Under the pieces are notes generated by a model. That model was given only the letters and a program-made list of their open reading frames with translations, was not told the origin of the DNA and ran no database searches. Positions 1 through 11,180 of a stretch of 64,000 bases of DNA are shown piece by piece. The stretch comes from Blasia pusilla (lineage: Eukaryota; Marchantiophyta; Marchantiopsida; Blasiales), in the NCBI GenBank assembly GCA_050084515.1, contig CM114272.1:54684001-54748000 (forward strand), read 5' to 3'. A program made the translations under genes and the position numbers. The first letter of the stretch is position 1, and the number at the start of each line of letters is the position of its first letter.

Positions 1-1418
1 TGCGATCTTATTTAGTGAATGGATGTAATGTTTTCATTGGCTGGTCGAAGGGATTTTACATAGACTCCGTTAATCCAAACATATTTTTTTGTGTTACATG
101 TGTCATGTTGTGAATTACTACGGTCCTGTATCCACACACATGTGTGTGATGGTAAGTGAAGTAATCTTGGTATAACCAGGTGCTTCTTATAGCTAATTTG
201 GAGCTAGAGTTGGAGTCAAAGAAGTTGGAAGTCCAAGTGGAGTTGTAAGAAGTTGGCGGTGTGGGCGGAGGGGACATTGGAGTCGTGACAACAACGCTCG
301 AGAGGTTTTTTTTTTACCAAAAGCTTGCTATGACTTGAAAGCGTTAGAATCTGCTTGTTTGGATGTCATGGTCTTGCAGGAGAGTAATCTCCAAGCTCTT
401 CAACACGTGTGCGCGATTCTGCCCATTTGGTTCTTTGGTTTGATCATGGAATCTCATAGCCGATCATCCCGCATCATCACTAACTCCAACAGACCATTGA
501 GAACTGGCATCCTCGATCAGGGGTACTACCGTTTGCGTTGATCATTGCATGCCATTTGCATTCCCAACTCTGGCTCTAATGTAGCACCATCCAGCGCCCC
601 GACGCAGCCAAGAGTGAGCCTACTACTGGAAATCGCTGAGCGGTGCAAACCCAGGCACTGGTTTTTAGAGGTTTCCCGTATTTATAGCTACCACATTTAG
701 TCCAACCGGGGATTTTTACTACTCTACTAAATGTAACAAGCTGGAATGGAACGATCTGGCTTTTGAATATTGGACTTCTGATTGCCCGGCGCAAGGATCG
801 TGGCCATCTCAATCAAGGGTGTTTCAAAAGTAAAGCACTGATAATGGTGGTTTGAATCCGGGAGTATGTCAGTCGGGATTTTTGTGATGGTCAACTCCTT
901 TCTATCTTTCTACTGCAGACAGATTGCGGAGTTTGGTCAGGATTTGAACGTTTGCAATGTCTCATGCTCACAATTGCTTATTGGCACCGTCATGATTGAG
1001 GAGAGAGTCGAGTCACATGGACCTCTCCATTGGATTTCTAGGTTCTAACGAGGCATTTTGTTGTGCGTCATATGACAAGCTTCTTAACCGCCTAGAACTA
1101 CGCCTGGGGTTAGGTAATTAATTAATGGTCGAGTATCCCCGTTCCGCATTTTTTGGTAGAGGTTCATGTCGAACTACGAGGCCCGAGCTCTAGTAAATAG
1201 TGTCATGGATCAATTGGTTCGTAAGAAAAAGGTGGAGTCATTGAAATTTTTTTATCATTGTAAAATTTGAAGCCAGTGCATCGCTCAGGCATTCTTACTT
1301 GTTGTAAGAATATTCGCATGAACCTAAAATCTTATTTAATGGTCTAGTAAAGTGGAAAACATGGAAGTTATGCACTTATGCCATTGCATGGCACAAACTC
1401 TCTTACAAGTTTGTATCA
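1..1418. other. Gene-free stretch
   Basis: No open frame here has exon-like boundaries or a recognisable domain. Around 335-541 a short plus-strand frame has a LDVMVLQESN-like string that faintly recalls LINE endonucleases, but it is too short and broken to call. Base composition becomes AT-rich after about 1,200. I see no RNA gene. Confidence 0.5.
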
Positions 1419-2220
1419 TCTATACTATTATTGGAGAATTGCCTCTTAAGTTTTTACCTCAGTTTTTATCACCTCTTAACACAAAGCCCTTCCAACCAAC
1501 AAGATTTTTGCCTTCTCAACCAATAGGATAGCTTGATCTCTCAACCGATAGGATCATTCAAGGACTTCTTAAATTGATTTAAGAAGATCACTTAAGAATG
1601 TTATGGAATAATTAAGTCATTAGTCGTACTTTTCCATTAATAATGGGTGAAAAAGAGATTTAAGTTATCCATAATATAATTATTGCATCCTATTGGCATC
1701 CATTAATTATAAGAGATTGGTGTACTAGTTTTCAAAATATGACTGAGCTTTGAAATCATTCTTTTATTAACATATGGGATGGAAATAAGGGATGTGCATA
1801 TGAAATGATGTGTGTTTCTAGTAAGTACATAAGTTCTTAATGAATCCATTAATTCTATCCACCATGTAACCATGTTCCATTTCATATCAAAAGGATTAAA
1901 TTTTCTCGACTATTATAAATTGTTGGCTTTAAGTCTTAACTTAATTTTTTTCTCAAATGATACATTTGAAGCACTTATTGTTAACTTTCTTTTATAGAGT
2001 TTAATGGCAATACATATCAACCATTGCACGTGGAAAATAAAGAAGTATCCTATGGTCTCACTTAGTAATACACAGAATGAAATCCAAAATCATGCTTTGC
2101 ACACATGCACTCTTTATTAAAAAAAATCATTGTAATGAAAAAGGTCATGAAAGAAACAAAGAAGGAGACTCAAAAGAGTATAATTTACATGCTATGACTT
2201 GCCAAAAATTAATACACTAG
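1419..2220 (+). mobile_element. Possible non-autonomous Helitron
   Basis: The left end reads A|TCTATACTATTATTGG, the 5' terminus typical of plant Helitrons inserted after an A. A CTAG|T that could be the 3' terminus closes the stretch at 2,217-2,220. The interior is AT-rich and non-coding. No strong GC hairpin precedes the CTAG, so the 3' boundary is weak; the true end may lie elsewhere. Confidence 0.25.
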
Positions 2221-2746
2221 TAGTACACAAATGTCCACATAAGCCGTAAAAAGTAAACTACCTTTCCATCCCCCTAAAGCGTGATTCTCAAAACAAAATC
2301 ATAAAAATAAATAAATTTTAGCATAGAATAAGAATCTAAATAAAGTTCCCTCACTGCCTTGGCATTATAGAGGCTTTTGAAAATGATAAACCTGATGAGT
2401 TTCGATGGTAAAATGGTAAAATGGGAGTTAACATTTGACATGCAAGTATGTACTCTACACTCTAATGGACATTTGGTGCTACAAGGCTCATTAATTTGCT
2501 CCACAACTAATTATTTAAATGAGCTCTTTGTAAGGATAACTCAAAAGTAGAGACCTTTACTTGTGCTTCAAACTAATTCAACCTGTGCATTGAGGGGAAT
2601 TGGATGCTTTTGCTCTAGTCCATCTTCGACGTAGACGATGAAAGCGAAAAGCGTTAGGTTCTACTCCACAATAGCACCTTTGGATGCTAGATAGCTCAAG
2701 CCCGTTTCGTAAGTGCGTATGACAGAGAAGGAAATTTTAGGGGAAA

Positions 2747-2920
2747 CTAGCATAATGCCCGAGCTATGCACGAGTGAAAATTACCGGTGAGAAAGGCATC
2801 TCCTTCGTTAAATTAAGTTATGCTATGTTACACGTGTCATCATGAGAGGAGGCCAAAATATATATATGGTATCACGGGAGGAAAGGGTCCTCAAACCCCA
2901 TCCTCTTTTAATTATATAGA
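2747..2920 (-). mobile_element. Short non-autonomous Helitron (174 bp)
   Basis: Read on the minus strand, the element starts with TCTATATAATTAAAAGAGG and ends with a hairpin-like TGCATAGCTCGGGCA followed by TTATGCTAG. It sits exactly between A and T. These are the standard plant Helitron features (5' TC, 3' CTRR, subterminal hairpin, A^T target). It is far too short to encode Rep/helicase, so it is a passenger of an autonomous relative. A second copy with matching ends lies at 49,821-50,007. Confidence 0.6.
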
Positions 2921-3875
2921 TTTCAATGCGAAAACTTTTAAGGTTGGTAAGTTGCAAAATGATATGTAAAAATCATGAAGAAAAAACTCCCAAGTTGTTG
3001 TTGTTGTAGAATATACGGGGTTAAGCAAGAAATAACATGAGACTTAGTAGTTTGGAACAACCACACCAACTTATTTGCAAATGTCTTTTAAATAAAAATA
3101 GTTTTGAGGCAAAGGTGCTCATTTGAGAGGTTTTTTTTTTACTCAAAATGAGATCTTCCCCGTTCAGAAGAAACTTAAAGAAACTTTCCACTTTGAAACT
3201 TCTCCTAAATTTTCCGCCTCATGTGCACTCACAAGGCACACCGAAACGCACTTGAGCTGGTAATCACCAAAAGGTGCTATTTTGGACGAGAACCCAATCA
3301 TCACGTCGAATATGGACAAGAGCAAAAGCATCGAAATCCTCTCCATGCACTGGTAGAATCCTCTACTCTTGAAGTATCCTTCCATTGTCCTCTTTTGAAG
3401 TCTTTCTTTCTTGTAATAAGACGATTTTTATTTACTTTTGGTTTGATGGTTTGACGATACCTTATTGATTGGCCCTTTATCATAAATGACTCTCCCCTCA
3501 TTAGACATGAAAATGCGATTCCTTTCCGAAGAATCCAGATTCCAAACGCCACGAACAAAGCGAACTAACTCAATGGAGACAACTATCATGCGCGTTGCGT
3601 TGTATGGACTCTGGAGTGCGGCTATGCACGAGCGACTCTCCTTCCTTCAACGTTCCAAGCCAAGCCCACCGCCCACAGTCTCCAGTGTCATCATCTCATG
3701 CTCCACAATTATGCAACGAAACTTCCATGCACTCGGGAAGTAACGCCACAACTCGCACACATGCAGGTTGCTATAATGCATGCACGTAAGAAACTAAACG
3801 ATTCTTACGTGGACAAGAAAGCTGTCCCCTCCCCTCCCTCGCCTCGGAATCTCGGATGACTAGAATGATCACTGG
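2921..3875. other. Gene-free stretch
   Basis: Overlapping short frames on both strands (3,164-3,790) have no recognisable domain and no splice-site support. A short inverted repeat built on TAAGAA / TTCTTAC occurs near 3,785-3,812. Nothing else is supportable. Confidence 0.45.
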
Positions 3876-4125
3876 TGGTGAGACGTGTCAGCCTCACACA
3901 CGCGCATTGTTATAGTGCATGGGTGGGTGGGGTTATAGTTCATGGGTGTGACTTGGCTGTGCCCTCCTTGAGTCTTGGAGAGGACCCTTACGGTATTAGC
4001 CTAGGGTAATGAGGCGTGTCAACTTCGTACACACGCGTTGTTATAGTTCATGGGTATGACTAGGCTGGGAGTGTTGGAGAGGACTCTTACGGTATTAACC
4101 CTCGGGTAATGAGGCGTGTCATACA
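3876..4125. repeat. Imperfect direct repeat, about 2.3 units
   Basis: The motif GAGGCGTGTCA, then a CACACGCG...TTGTTATAGT..CATGGGT block, then GGAGAGGACxCTTACGGTATTA, occurs twice in tandem (from about 3,880 and 4,010). A third partial start lies at 4,109. Units are about 130 and 99 bp, so one has lost sequence. No coding sense. Confidence 0.6.
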
Positions 4126-4536
4126 CGGGGAGTTTCGTTGGATTTCCTTGGTCACTGGGTGTTCCATGCAAGGTGAGTTTTTCACGGAAAAGTCCTTGGG
4201 AGGCCGAGTTCGAAGGTGGTAAAATCATGAGTAGGAGAGGTGAATGTCGAGGGAAGGCATAGGTTGTAGGCCTAAATCTACTAGGTTGTAGTTTATTTGT
4301 TTTAGAACGAATTACGTGTGGCCTTCGCCTCTTTTCTTCTTGAATGGCTTAAAATATTTGTTTGTTGAAAGTGGAAGATCTATTTATTATATTTTGTATC
4401 AAATAACCTCATAATTGAGGAAACTTTAAAACCTATGACGAGGGACATGTTCGTAATGTATGACAAGATTTTGGTTACCTTGATTATGACTTCAAGGTTT
4501 CTTCAAGGAGGTGCACCTATCTTGATGCAACATGTC

Positions 4537-4662
4537 TGTCGTGCACATGCACATCGCCACACAACATACATCGATGTCGACAAACATACACACAAACACA
4601 CACGATCCCATGCTAACTCATGGCATCCAAACAACGAGACAAGAAGTACAAAAATATCTCCA
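4537..4662 (-). repeat. Gypsy LTR, distal copy
   Basis: A 126-bp block beginning TGTCGTGC and ending ATCTCCA on the plus strand, so TG...CA in element orientation. It is a near copy of 5,188-5,313 and of LTRs at 23,907, 24,615, 35,758 and 36,378. Confidence 0.7.
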
Positions 4663-5187
4663 ATATTAAATCAAGTAGATCCAATTTCTCTCAACACCAT
4701 AACTCTCAAATGTGTGCACTCTCACGTGTTTCTCTCAATGTCAAACCAAACTCACTCTCCCAATGAGAGGTTTGGGTTACACTCATAAGGCAAGGGACCA
4801 TAGCTCCGCCGCCTTATGCCAAGAGGTTCAAAAAAGAGAGAATAAGCTCTCAAGCTCTCTCCTTCTTCGAGGTATATCCCCTTCCCTCTCCCAAGCTCTC
4901 TCCTCGGTAACCTATGCTCGTAGGTCACCTCCTTGACTCTTGACCTACTGTAGCGGATCAAGGGCCACTTCCCAAAGTGAAAAGTTAATTCTACCAAACA
5001 TGGAAACTTACCCAAAATAGTAAGTTTCTCTATATGACTCCAAATGAGCCGAAACAAAAGGGAAACCTGCTCTCGCAGGTTACTTGAGGCCTCAACAAGT
5101 CATCCTCGACCTCTTGAGGCTGTCCTCTAGTATCTCCGAAGGCGCTCTACTAGATCTCTTTGATCTATCCTAAAAAATTGTGACAGC
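4663..5187 (-). repeat. Leader block between the two LTRs
   Basis: About 525 bp matching the 5' leader block at 12,945-13,437 and the blocks at 24,026-24,614 and 35,883-36,377. It contains no gene. Its position between two LTRs makes the 3' end look like an LTR-leader-LTR mini-element sharing an LTR with element 1. Confidence 0.65.
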
Positions 5188-5313
5188 TGTCGTGCGCATA
5201 CACATTGCTACACAACATACATCACCGTCGACAAACATACACACAAACACGCTCGATCCCATGCTAACTCATGGCATCCAAACAACGAGACAAGAAGTAC
5301 CAAAATATCTCCA
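5188..5313 (-). repeat. Gypsy 3' LTR
   Basis: 126 bp, TG...CA, directly beside the polypurine tract, which identifies it as the 3' LTR. At its outer edge the sequence forms a perfect 10-bp palindrome, GACAGCTGTC (5,182-5,191). Confidence 0.75.
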
Positions 5314-5314
5314 A

Positions 5315-5326
5315 TCGCCCCCCTAG
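5315..5326 (-). promoter_or_regulatory. Polypurine tract of gypsy element 1
   Basis: On the minus strand the sequence is CTAGGGGGGCGA immediately before the LTR. A G-run in this position is the plus-strand primer site used in LTR-retrotransposon reverse transcription. The same tract is present at 52,374-52,384. Confidence 0.65.
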
Positions 5327-5593
5327 CTGGTGGTTAGGTCCCTCTAACTCCAGATAGCCATCTATCCTTATCTACCATGACATACATCTCTCGAACACTA
5401 AGAGCAGAAAGGCCGGGTGCTCATGTGGCCCCATCGTTAGTCGCCTTCTTGTCATCCATGTCAAAGACACAAGTCAGAATATAGAACTATCTACTTTATG
5501 TACATCTGGGACACATCCATCGTCCCTTAGGAACCCTAGTGAGAGGTGGCGTCAGACATGCCATATGCCATCCTCTCGAACACCCATCACAAA

Positions 5594-6354
5594 CTAGCAT
5601 AGTGGCGCATCAAAGGCGGAACCACACAACATACGCCGCAAGCCTGCAAGAACTACTGCTACGCTCGGATCATCTGTATCGTCAATGTTTGGAAGATGAC
5701 ATGACGCACAATCACGCACATGGTCCTTCCGAACCATACCATTGCGTTCCTCCAATAAGAGAACATCGGATGGCAAAATCTCACGTACTCTCAAGATGGT
5801 GTGCCTTGCACTCACATCCAATGTGGTGGGTGATCTCGCGAAGTGGTGCAAAGTGCCTAATCACACAAGGCCTAAAACTCCCCGCAAAACTCTGTACCTT
5901 GGTTTGTCAACACCTCAGCTGGTGCGCCGTAATGACTTAGCACTCGATCTAGGAAGGCATACGCTACTCCCTCACTTGCTTTGTCAGGCAATGCAACCAA
6001 CTCTATCCATTTCGAGAAGTTCTCGACCATCACCAACACGTAACGACTATGGCGCTCCGTCAAAGATAAAGGTCTTGTAAGACCCAAACTCCATCTATAG
6101 CCTAAACCCATGATCGAAAGTGAATGCAACTATATAGTCGGAGCATTGAACGATGCTCAGACTCAATCACACACCATGCATGTGGCAACAAATTTCTGAA
6201 TGTCAGTCTGCATGCCTCGCCACCAATACTGTATCTGGAGAAAGGTGTACATCCGCTTCATTCCAAAATGACCCAACTCCTCGTGGGCATAACTTGCTCT
6301 CTGTAAAGGATGAGGCATTACACGTACTCTACCATCCTCCCACACTCGCAACAC
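5594..6354 (-). pseudogene. Gypsy integrase (broken)
   Basis: Integrase inserts element cDNA into the genome. The N-terminal zinc-binding part is at 6,163-6,354 (HEELGH...CMVCD, HHCC pattern). The catalytic core is at 5,872-6,129, with a RYVLVMVENFSKWIELV string and the second acidic site as LTNQGTEF, where the usual D is N. The first catalytic Asp (LDFAGP in the copy at 60.6 kb) is replaced in LGLTRP. The core then jumps to the C-terminal tail at 5,594-5,851 (ILRVREILPSDVLLLEER), so roughly the middle third is deleted. Inactive. Confidence 0.8.
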
Positions 6355-6813
6355 ATGTGTCCCCTCCCATCGAAGCCGTCTGGCTCATTGTAGGATCCGA
6401 TCCCGTTCTCTAGCGTCCACAATGCTCACGACGCTGCCAATGCCCAAGTACTCCAAGATCACTCCATCGTCGTGAATACCTCGGCCACCTGTCGTCTCCT
6501 CATCGGCCTTTGGATCTAAGGACTCTCCATCAGACCTCACCATCGAAGTCTAAGAAATCTGGCTCTCCATAGCCAACAAGACCAAATAGGCTAACGCGTG
6601 TCATCTTGGTACCAACTCCTCATCACTCTCTCCATGCCAACAAGCTCCTGTCGCATCTTGCTAACTCGGGCATGGGTTACGGCTCAAATCATCTGCATCC
6701 TGCTTGAGCGTCCCAAGTCTATGCACCACTTGGAAGTCATACTCCTGTAACAAAAGAGCCCACCTCGCAAGCTTCCTTGTAAGCTTATCGGACTCCATCA
6801 ACCACTTAAGTGG

Positions 6814-7930
6814 CTAATGATCAGTAATGATGGTAAAGGGGTTTCCGAATAAATAATACCTCAAATGTGCGACAACCCACACCATAGCCAAGCACTCACC
6901 CTCATACGAGCTATATTTTGCCTTTGCAGCGTTGTTCGAGCGACTAGCGTAAGCCACCACAAACTCTCTACCATCATCGTCATGCTGGGTGAGCACAACT
7001 CCAAGCCCCAACATGATCCAATTGGAATGCAACTGGAAAATACACCCCCTGATCGGTCTCCTCAATATGGGCGCGGACGTCAATCTGTACTTGAGCAACT
7101 GAAATGTTTTCTCTTGCTCATCCCCCCAGTGCCACTCTTGATCCACCTTGGTCAACAAGGTTAGCGACTTTGCAATTGAACTGAAACCCTTGACGTACCA
7201 TCGATAGAAGTTCACCAATCCCATGAATGCACGAACTTAACTCACATCTGTAGGGCGTGGAATGCGTGAAATAGCCTCTACCTTTGTCTAATGTACACCA
7301 AGGCCCCTTGGGTATATCGTATGACCCCAAGTACTCAATCTGGTCGTAGAAGAACTTGCACTTTCCTGGATGTAGCTTCAGCCTATGTAATTACAATCGT
7401 CAAAACATCTCCTCTAGATGTCGCTCATGCTCCTCAACTGTGGCGGTAAAGACTACGATGTCATCAATATAACACCTAGCAAAATCAAAACCTACCAAGA
7501 TCCCATCCATGACCCTCTAAAACTCAGCCGGGGCGTTCTCTAACCCAAATGGTAAGAACCGCCATTGGTATAAACAATCCTTCCCATGAGGATCGATGCC
7601 CCAAAATATTGTCTTATGCCTGTCCTCCAATCTGATAAGCAGTTGATGGTATGTGGCTCACAAATCCAATGAACTGAAGGCCTTTGCATGGCCAATCGCA
7701 TCAAAGATCTCCTCAGGGGTAGGCATGACATACCTATCGGACTTCGTCTGCCGATTGATAGGTTGGTAATCTCCACACATCCGCCTATCCGTCCAATTTC
7801 CATGCACATCCTTCTTGGCGGGCATGATAGTGGTAGATGCATAATCTCCATGCGACATCTCCACTAGTCGTGCTCCAACCAAGTCTTGGCTCCTACTCTG
7901 AATCAGAGCCCTTTCCTTGTCACTGTACCT
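6814..7930 (-). pseudogene. Gypsy reverse transcriptase - RNase H (broken)
   Basis: The RT starts near 7,930 with PAKKDVHGNWTDRRMCGDY and NRQTKSDRYVMPTPEEIFD. Its active site is CYIDDIVVF near 7,455-7,480. Thumb and connection follow at 7,118-7,330. RNase H spans 6,814-7,224 (HSNWIMLGLGVVLTQ, YASRSN, SSYEGECLAMVW, FTIITDH). The YIDD metal site is intact, but the reading frame is broken at least three times. RT copies element RNA into cDNA and RNase H removes the RNA strand. Confidence 0.85.
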
Positions 7931-8479
7931 GTAGGATCGTTAGAAGATCAGCGTGTCACTCAACAACTCAATGCGGATCCCTAGACCCTTCAGCGTACCC
8001 AAATCATGCATGCTAAATGCAAAACAACTCTTATAAGTCCTCAAGAACTGATGTATCCAGCGCCGCTCTCCTCCTATCAACTTAAGGCCCATATCTGGCT
8101 CCCAAGTCTCCATCGTGACTATGGTAGGACTCTCCGACGTGGGTGTAGGTGGTTGCTATAGCGCAACCCCGTCTCGGACAACAAAACTGACTGCACCCCT
8201 ACAGCAAATTGCAAACCCATGTGCAGTATCCAGAACCACGCTTGATGCCGTGGCTACCATCTCCTGGCGTACCTGCAAAACATCCCAAGAAGTCCAAGGG
8301 TGTCTCTCCCGATCACTCTTGGTGGGTCGATCTCCTTGGGTCTCGCCCCCAGCCACTGCCTCAACCATCTTGGTAGGCATGGGGCTCACCAATGCAACAA
8401 CTGTGATCTGTCGCATCCTCAAATGACGTTGCTCACCTACTCCTAAGCTGAAAATTCATGCCAAGCACTTCAAGTCTAT

Positions 8480-9690
8480 CGCTTGACCCAAGACATGACG
8501 TCATGATGCCTCTGATAGTGACGATACTACCGTCACTCCTGTGGGAAATCCCATCGCTCGCTTTCGCTCATCGGCGTTGGGCTCCACCAATTTTTGTACT
8601 TGATCATCCCAAACCAAGCCAGGTCCGGCCTCTTGAATGCATAGGAAGCGGGAAAACTCACCAATGTGGGAAAGGCTGCCCGTGGCATGTCAATCCTGTT
8701 GACCACATTCAATGGCGGCCGATCATCGTACCTCACTGCCTGTAATCAAAGATCGGGATCAAGCATGGAATCCACCAGCAAATCAGAGGGACGCTCCACT
8801 CTCGCATAAGCCCTCCGTAACACCTCGTGTAGCACCAAGTTTGTCCACCAAAGACACGAGGTAACCCTTGTGAAAAATTTCTAAAGAAGCATAACTGGTA
8901 GGAAACGGCTTTCATACTCACACACCATCATTGAGAACGAAATTTGCAATGAGAGAATGAGTGGAGGCTGGTCCCCTTTTCAATTATATAGGGTATGTAC
9001 AAGCAACCCTAACCCTAAACTTAACCATAGTCTCGAGTTAGACTAACTGTGATTAACTAACCCTAGTTAAGATAATCGCGCTTAACTAACTAACCAAGAT
9101 TAAGCTTCCCTACTTCGTGTGAATACCAAATGTAGCAGTTCAGGTGTCTCATGAGCTTGATTGTAACTCAATCTTCAATAACCTCGAATCTCCCAAGATC
9201 GGCACATTCTCTAGAATGTATGCTGGAGAACGAGACTGATGTTCTTGCAAGTGTCGCAAAATCCGCATCATCTCCCAAAACAACCCAGACCGAGTGTCAG
9301 CAAACCCGCTACCTTGTCCAACACTCAATTGGCCCTGACACGGCCAACCAGCAATGACCAAGTCTATGGTCCCTACCTGCTCCAAGTCCTGCGCCCCCAA
9401 CAATGAAATATCCCTCGATAGGGAACTGTGGTATCCCTGGACAACGGACGCAGACAACTAGTCGGGAAAACGGAGGCGTAACTGCGCCACATGGTGAAGT
9501 GAAGCACGCCTTTCAACGTCATCAATCTCCACATACAGGTACTGTTGCACGCGTACTCTTGCCTGCAAAACAACAGCTAACCGAGTGGTGATCCATCCAA
9601 AGGGATCTAACACCTGAATACCCTCCTCTGGGATGCGCCACACAATGGGTATGGTATACAAGGGTGTCATGGCACGCTCTGTCGATCACT
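8480..9690 (-). pseudogene. C5 DNA methyltransferase domain of gypsy element 1, split by a solo LTR
   Basis: Motif I is near 9,600-9,660 as VLDPFGWITTRLAVVLQA, where the invariant GG of the cofactor loop is damaged. Motif II-like QYLYVEIDD follows. The catalytic motif IV, DLVIAGWPCQGQ (about 9,320-9,360), keeps the Cys. Motif VI, AYILENVPILGD, lies near 9,190-9,230. A 312-bp copia LTR then interrupts at 8,869-9,180. The C-terminal part resumes at 8,868 with remnants of the target-recognition region (PTLVSFPASYAFK) and of motif X. The domain would methylate cytosine at C5 using S-adenosylmethionine. It lies between protease and RT. The damaged motif I and the insertion make it inactive. Confidence 0.8.
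8869..9180 (-). mobile_element. Copia solo LTR
   Basis: A 312-bp copy of the LTR flanking the copia element at 25,326-30,623, from TGTGAAAAATTTC to TTCAATA, with no internal copia sequence beside it. Flanks ACCCT / ACCTC are an approximate 5-bp target duplication. Solo LTRs arise by recombination between the two LTRs of an inserted element. It lies inside the gypsy methyltransferase and is therefore younger than element 1. Confidence 0.85.
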
Positions 9691-9723
9691 GCACTAGTGA
9701 ATCGAACGGGTAATGAACAAAAT

Positions 9724-10554
9724 TTATCCATCATCGGACTGCCATCCTGGTCTGTAGGACGCTAAATCCTCCCAGTAATCCAGGGAAAACCCTATCGCGT
9801 ACAACACTGCTCTACCAACCAAGACGTCGTAGTACTCTGCATCGGTCACTATCGCCTTGGCTCGCATCACAGACTCATATGTAGGATGTCCCGGGCGAAT
9901 CCTCACCACGATCTCATGTCGGGTGATATACTGTGTGGTACTCGCTCCACCCAAGGATGTCTGTATCCGGAATGGACAATGCTCCACATCGGCTCTCGTC
10001 AAGCCCAATCCTCTAAATGCTGCTTTCCCCAAAATCAAGGGTTGCGCTCTTGAATCCAACAAGACGCGCTGCGGACCAAAAGCTCTACCTCTTGGACTCA
10101 CCAATTGGAAGACCTCTCCCCGATTATCCAGCTACACAACACCAGGAGAAGCCATGGCACGCTCTGTCGTGGGTCTAGCGGGCATCTCCGGCATTCTAAC
10201 AGCTGCAGCCTGCCATGAATCTGACGTGGACGGCCCGAGCATCCGCTCCAAGGGTAGGTCCATCACCTCCTCTAAAATCACCTCTAAATATGATGTAGGA
10301 ACTCCAACTCCACGCTCATATAGCGTAGCGGCTAGCCAAAAAACCTTAGCGGGCATACCTCCCAACGTCATAACATAAAGGAGCACGGTACACAACAGTG
10401 GCCGCCCCCAACAACGTGCTCGACACATGCTCCTCTTGAGCATCAACAATAGGAGTCGTCGCACTCGCTTCTCCCATCGTTCTCCGTGCCTGCACACCAC
10501 CAACATCACCAACTCTCCGAGAACTCTGATCAGGATCCATCGATCGGTCCTCAT
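9724..10554 (-). pseudogene. Gypsy gag-pol junction and aspartic protease (broken)
   Basis: The retropepsin-like core is at 9,990-10,104, with VLLDSRAQPLILGKAA. The catalytic DSG triad has become DSR, so the protease is dead. Downstream it continues with GLTRADVEHCPFRIQTS and a conserved tail YDVLVGRAVLYAIGFSLDYW, which is also present in the copies near 35 kb and 56 kb. The upstream part (10,132-10,554) aligns with the pre-protease linker of element 3. The protease normally releases Gag and Pol proteins. Confidence 0.75.
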
Positions 10555-10679
10555 CGCCTCGGATAACGTGAAAGATTGAGGAAGCCTAGTCTGTTCACTA
10601 GTGGAGGAACCCTCTCATGACTCCTCCTTCTCATCTGGAAACGACTCAATCCATGATACATAGTGTGGGTCATAGTAGA

Positions 10680-11180
10680 GTCTCTAGGCCTCAATCTCAT
10701 GAGCATATCTCTGCGAGAACTCATGGTAATGGTCCATGGATGTCCTCTCTAAATACTAGAACATTCCATTCCGTGATGTAAACGGGTTGAACTCTCTGGA
10801 GTTCCTAGCCCGCTGTGAGTCACACCAACTCCTAAACTCTGCAATGAAGTCGTGTAACTCTATAGTGCCTATAGCACCCAAAAACCTTCGCGGTCCTCTA
10901 CCCCAGTCGTCCATCTGGTATGCCCAACTGGTAGGACCACTCAATTTGTGCAGTGGATCACTAGCACACTCCTCTACACTCTCCCCCTTGTCTGAAGACG
11001 ACACAGAAGGAGATTGAGGTGGTCTCTCACGTGGAGACTCTTGAAACCTCGCACGACTCCGGTTAAACCCTCTAGAGCTACTCTCAGGTCCGCCACCTCG
11101 CCTCTCAAAGTCCCAAAAGCACGCCGTGATGACCCTCGTGCCCCTCTCACACGATCACTCTCAATCTTGCGAGTAATCAC
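10680..11180 (-). pseudogene. Gypsy gag capsid remnant
   Basis: The frame at 10,756-11,004 carries FLGAIGTIELHDFIAEFRSWCDSQ, corresponding to FSGAVGTIDLDDFIQEF in element 3. It is the capsid N-terminal region of a gypsy Gag, which packages element RNA. The rest of the capsid and the zinc knuckle are deleted between about 10,560 and 10,750. Confidence 0.65.

Noticed and set aside
9000-9030. AACCCTAACCCTAAAC stretch resembling plant telomere repeat
   Set aside because: It is part of the copia LTR (also at 25,470 and 30,460), too short and degenerate to be telomeric.
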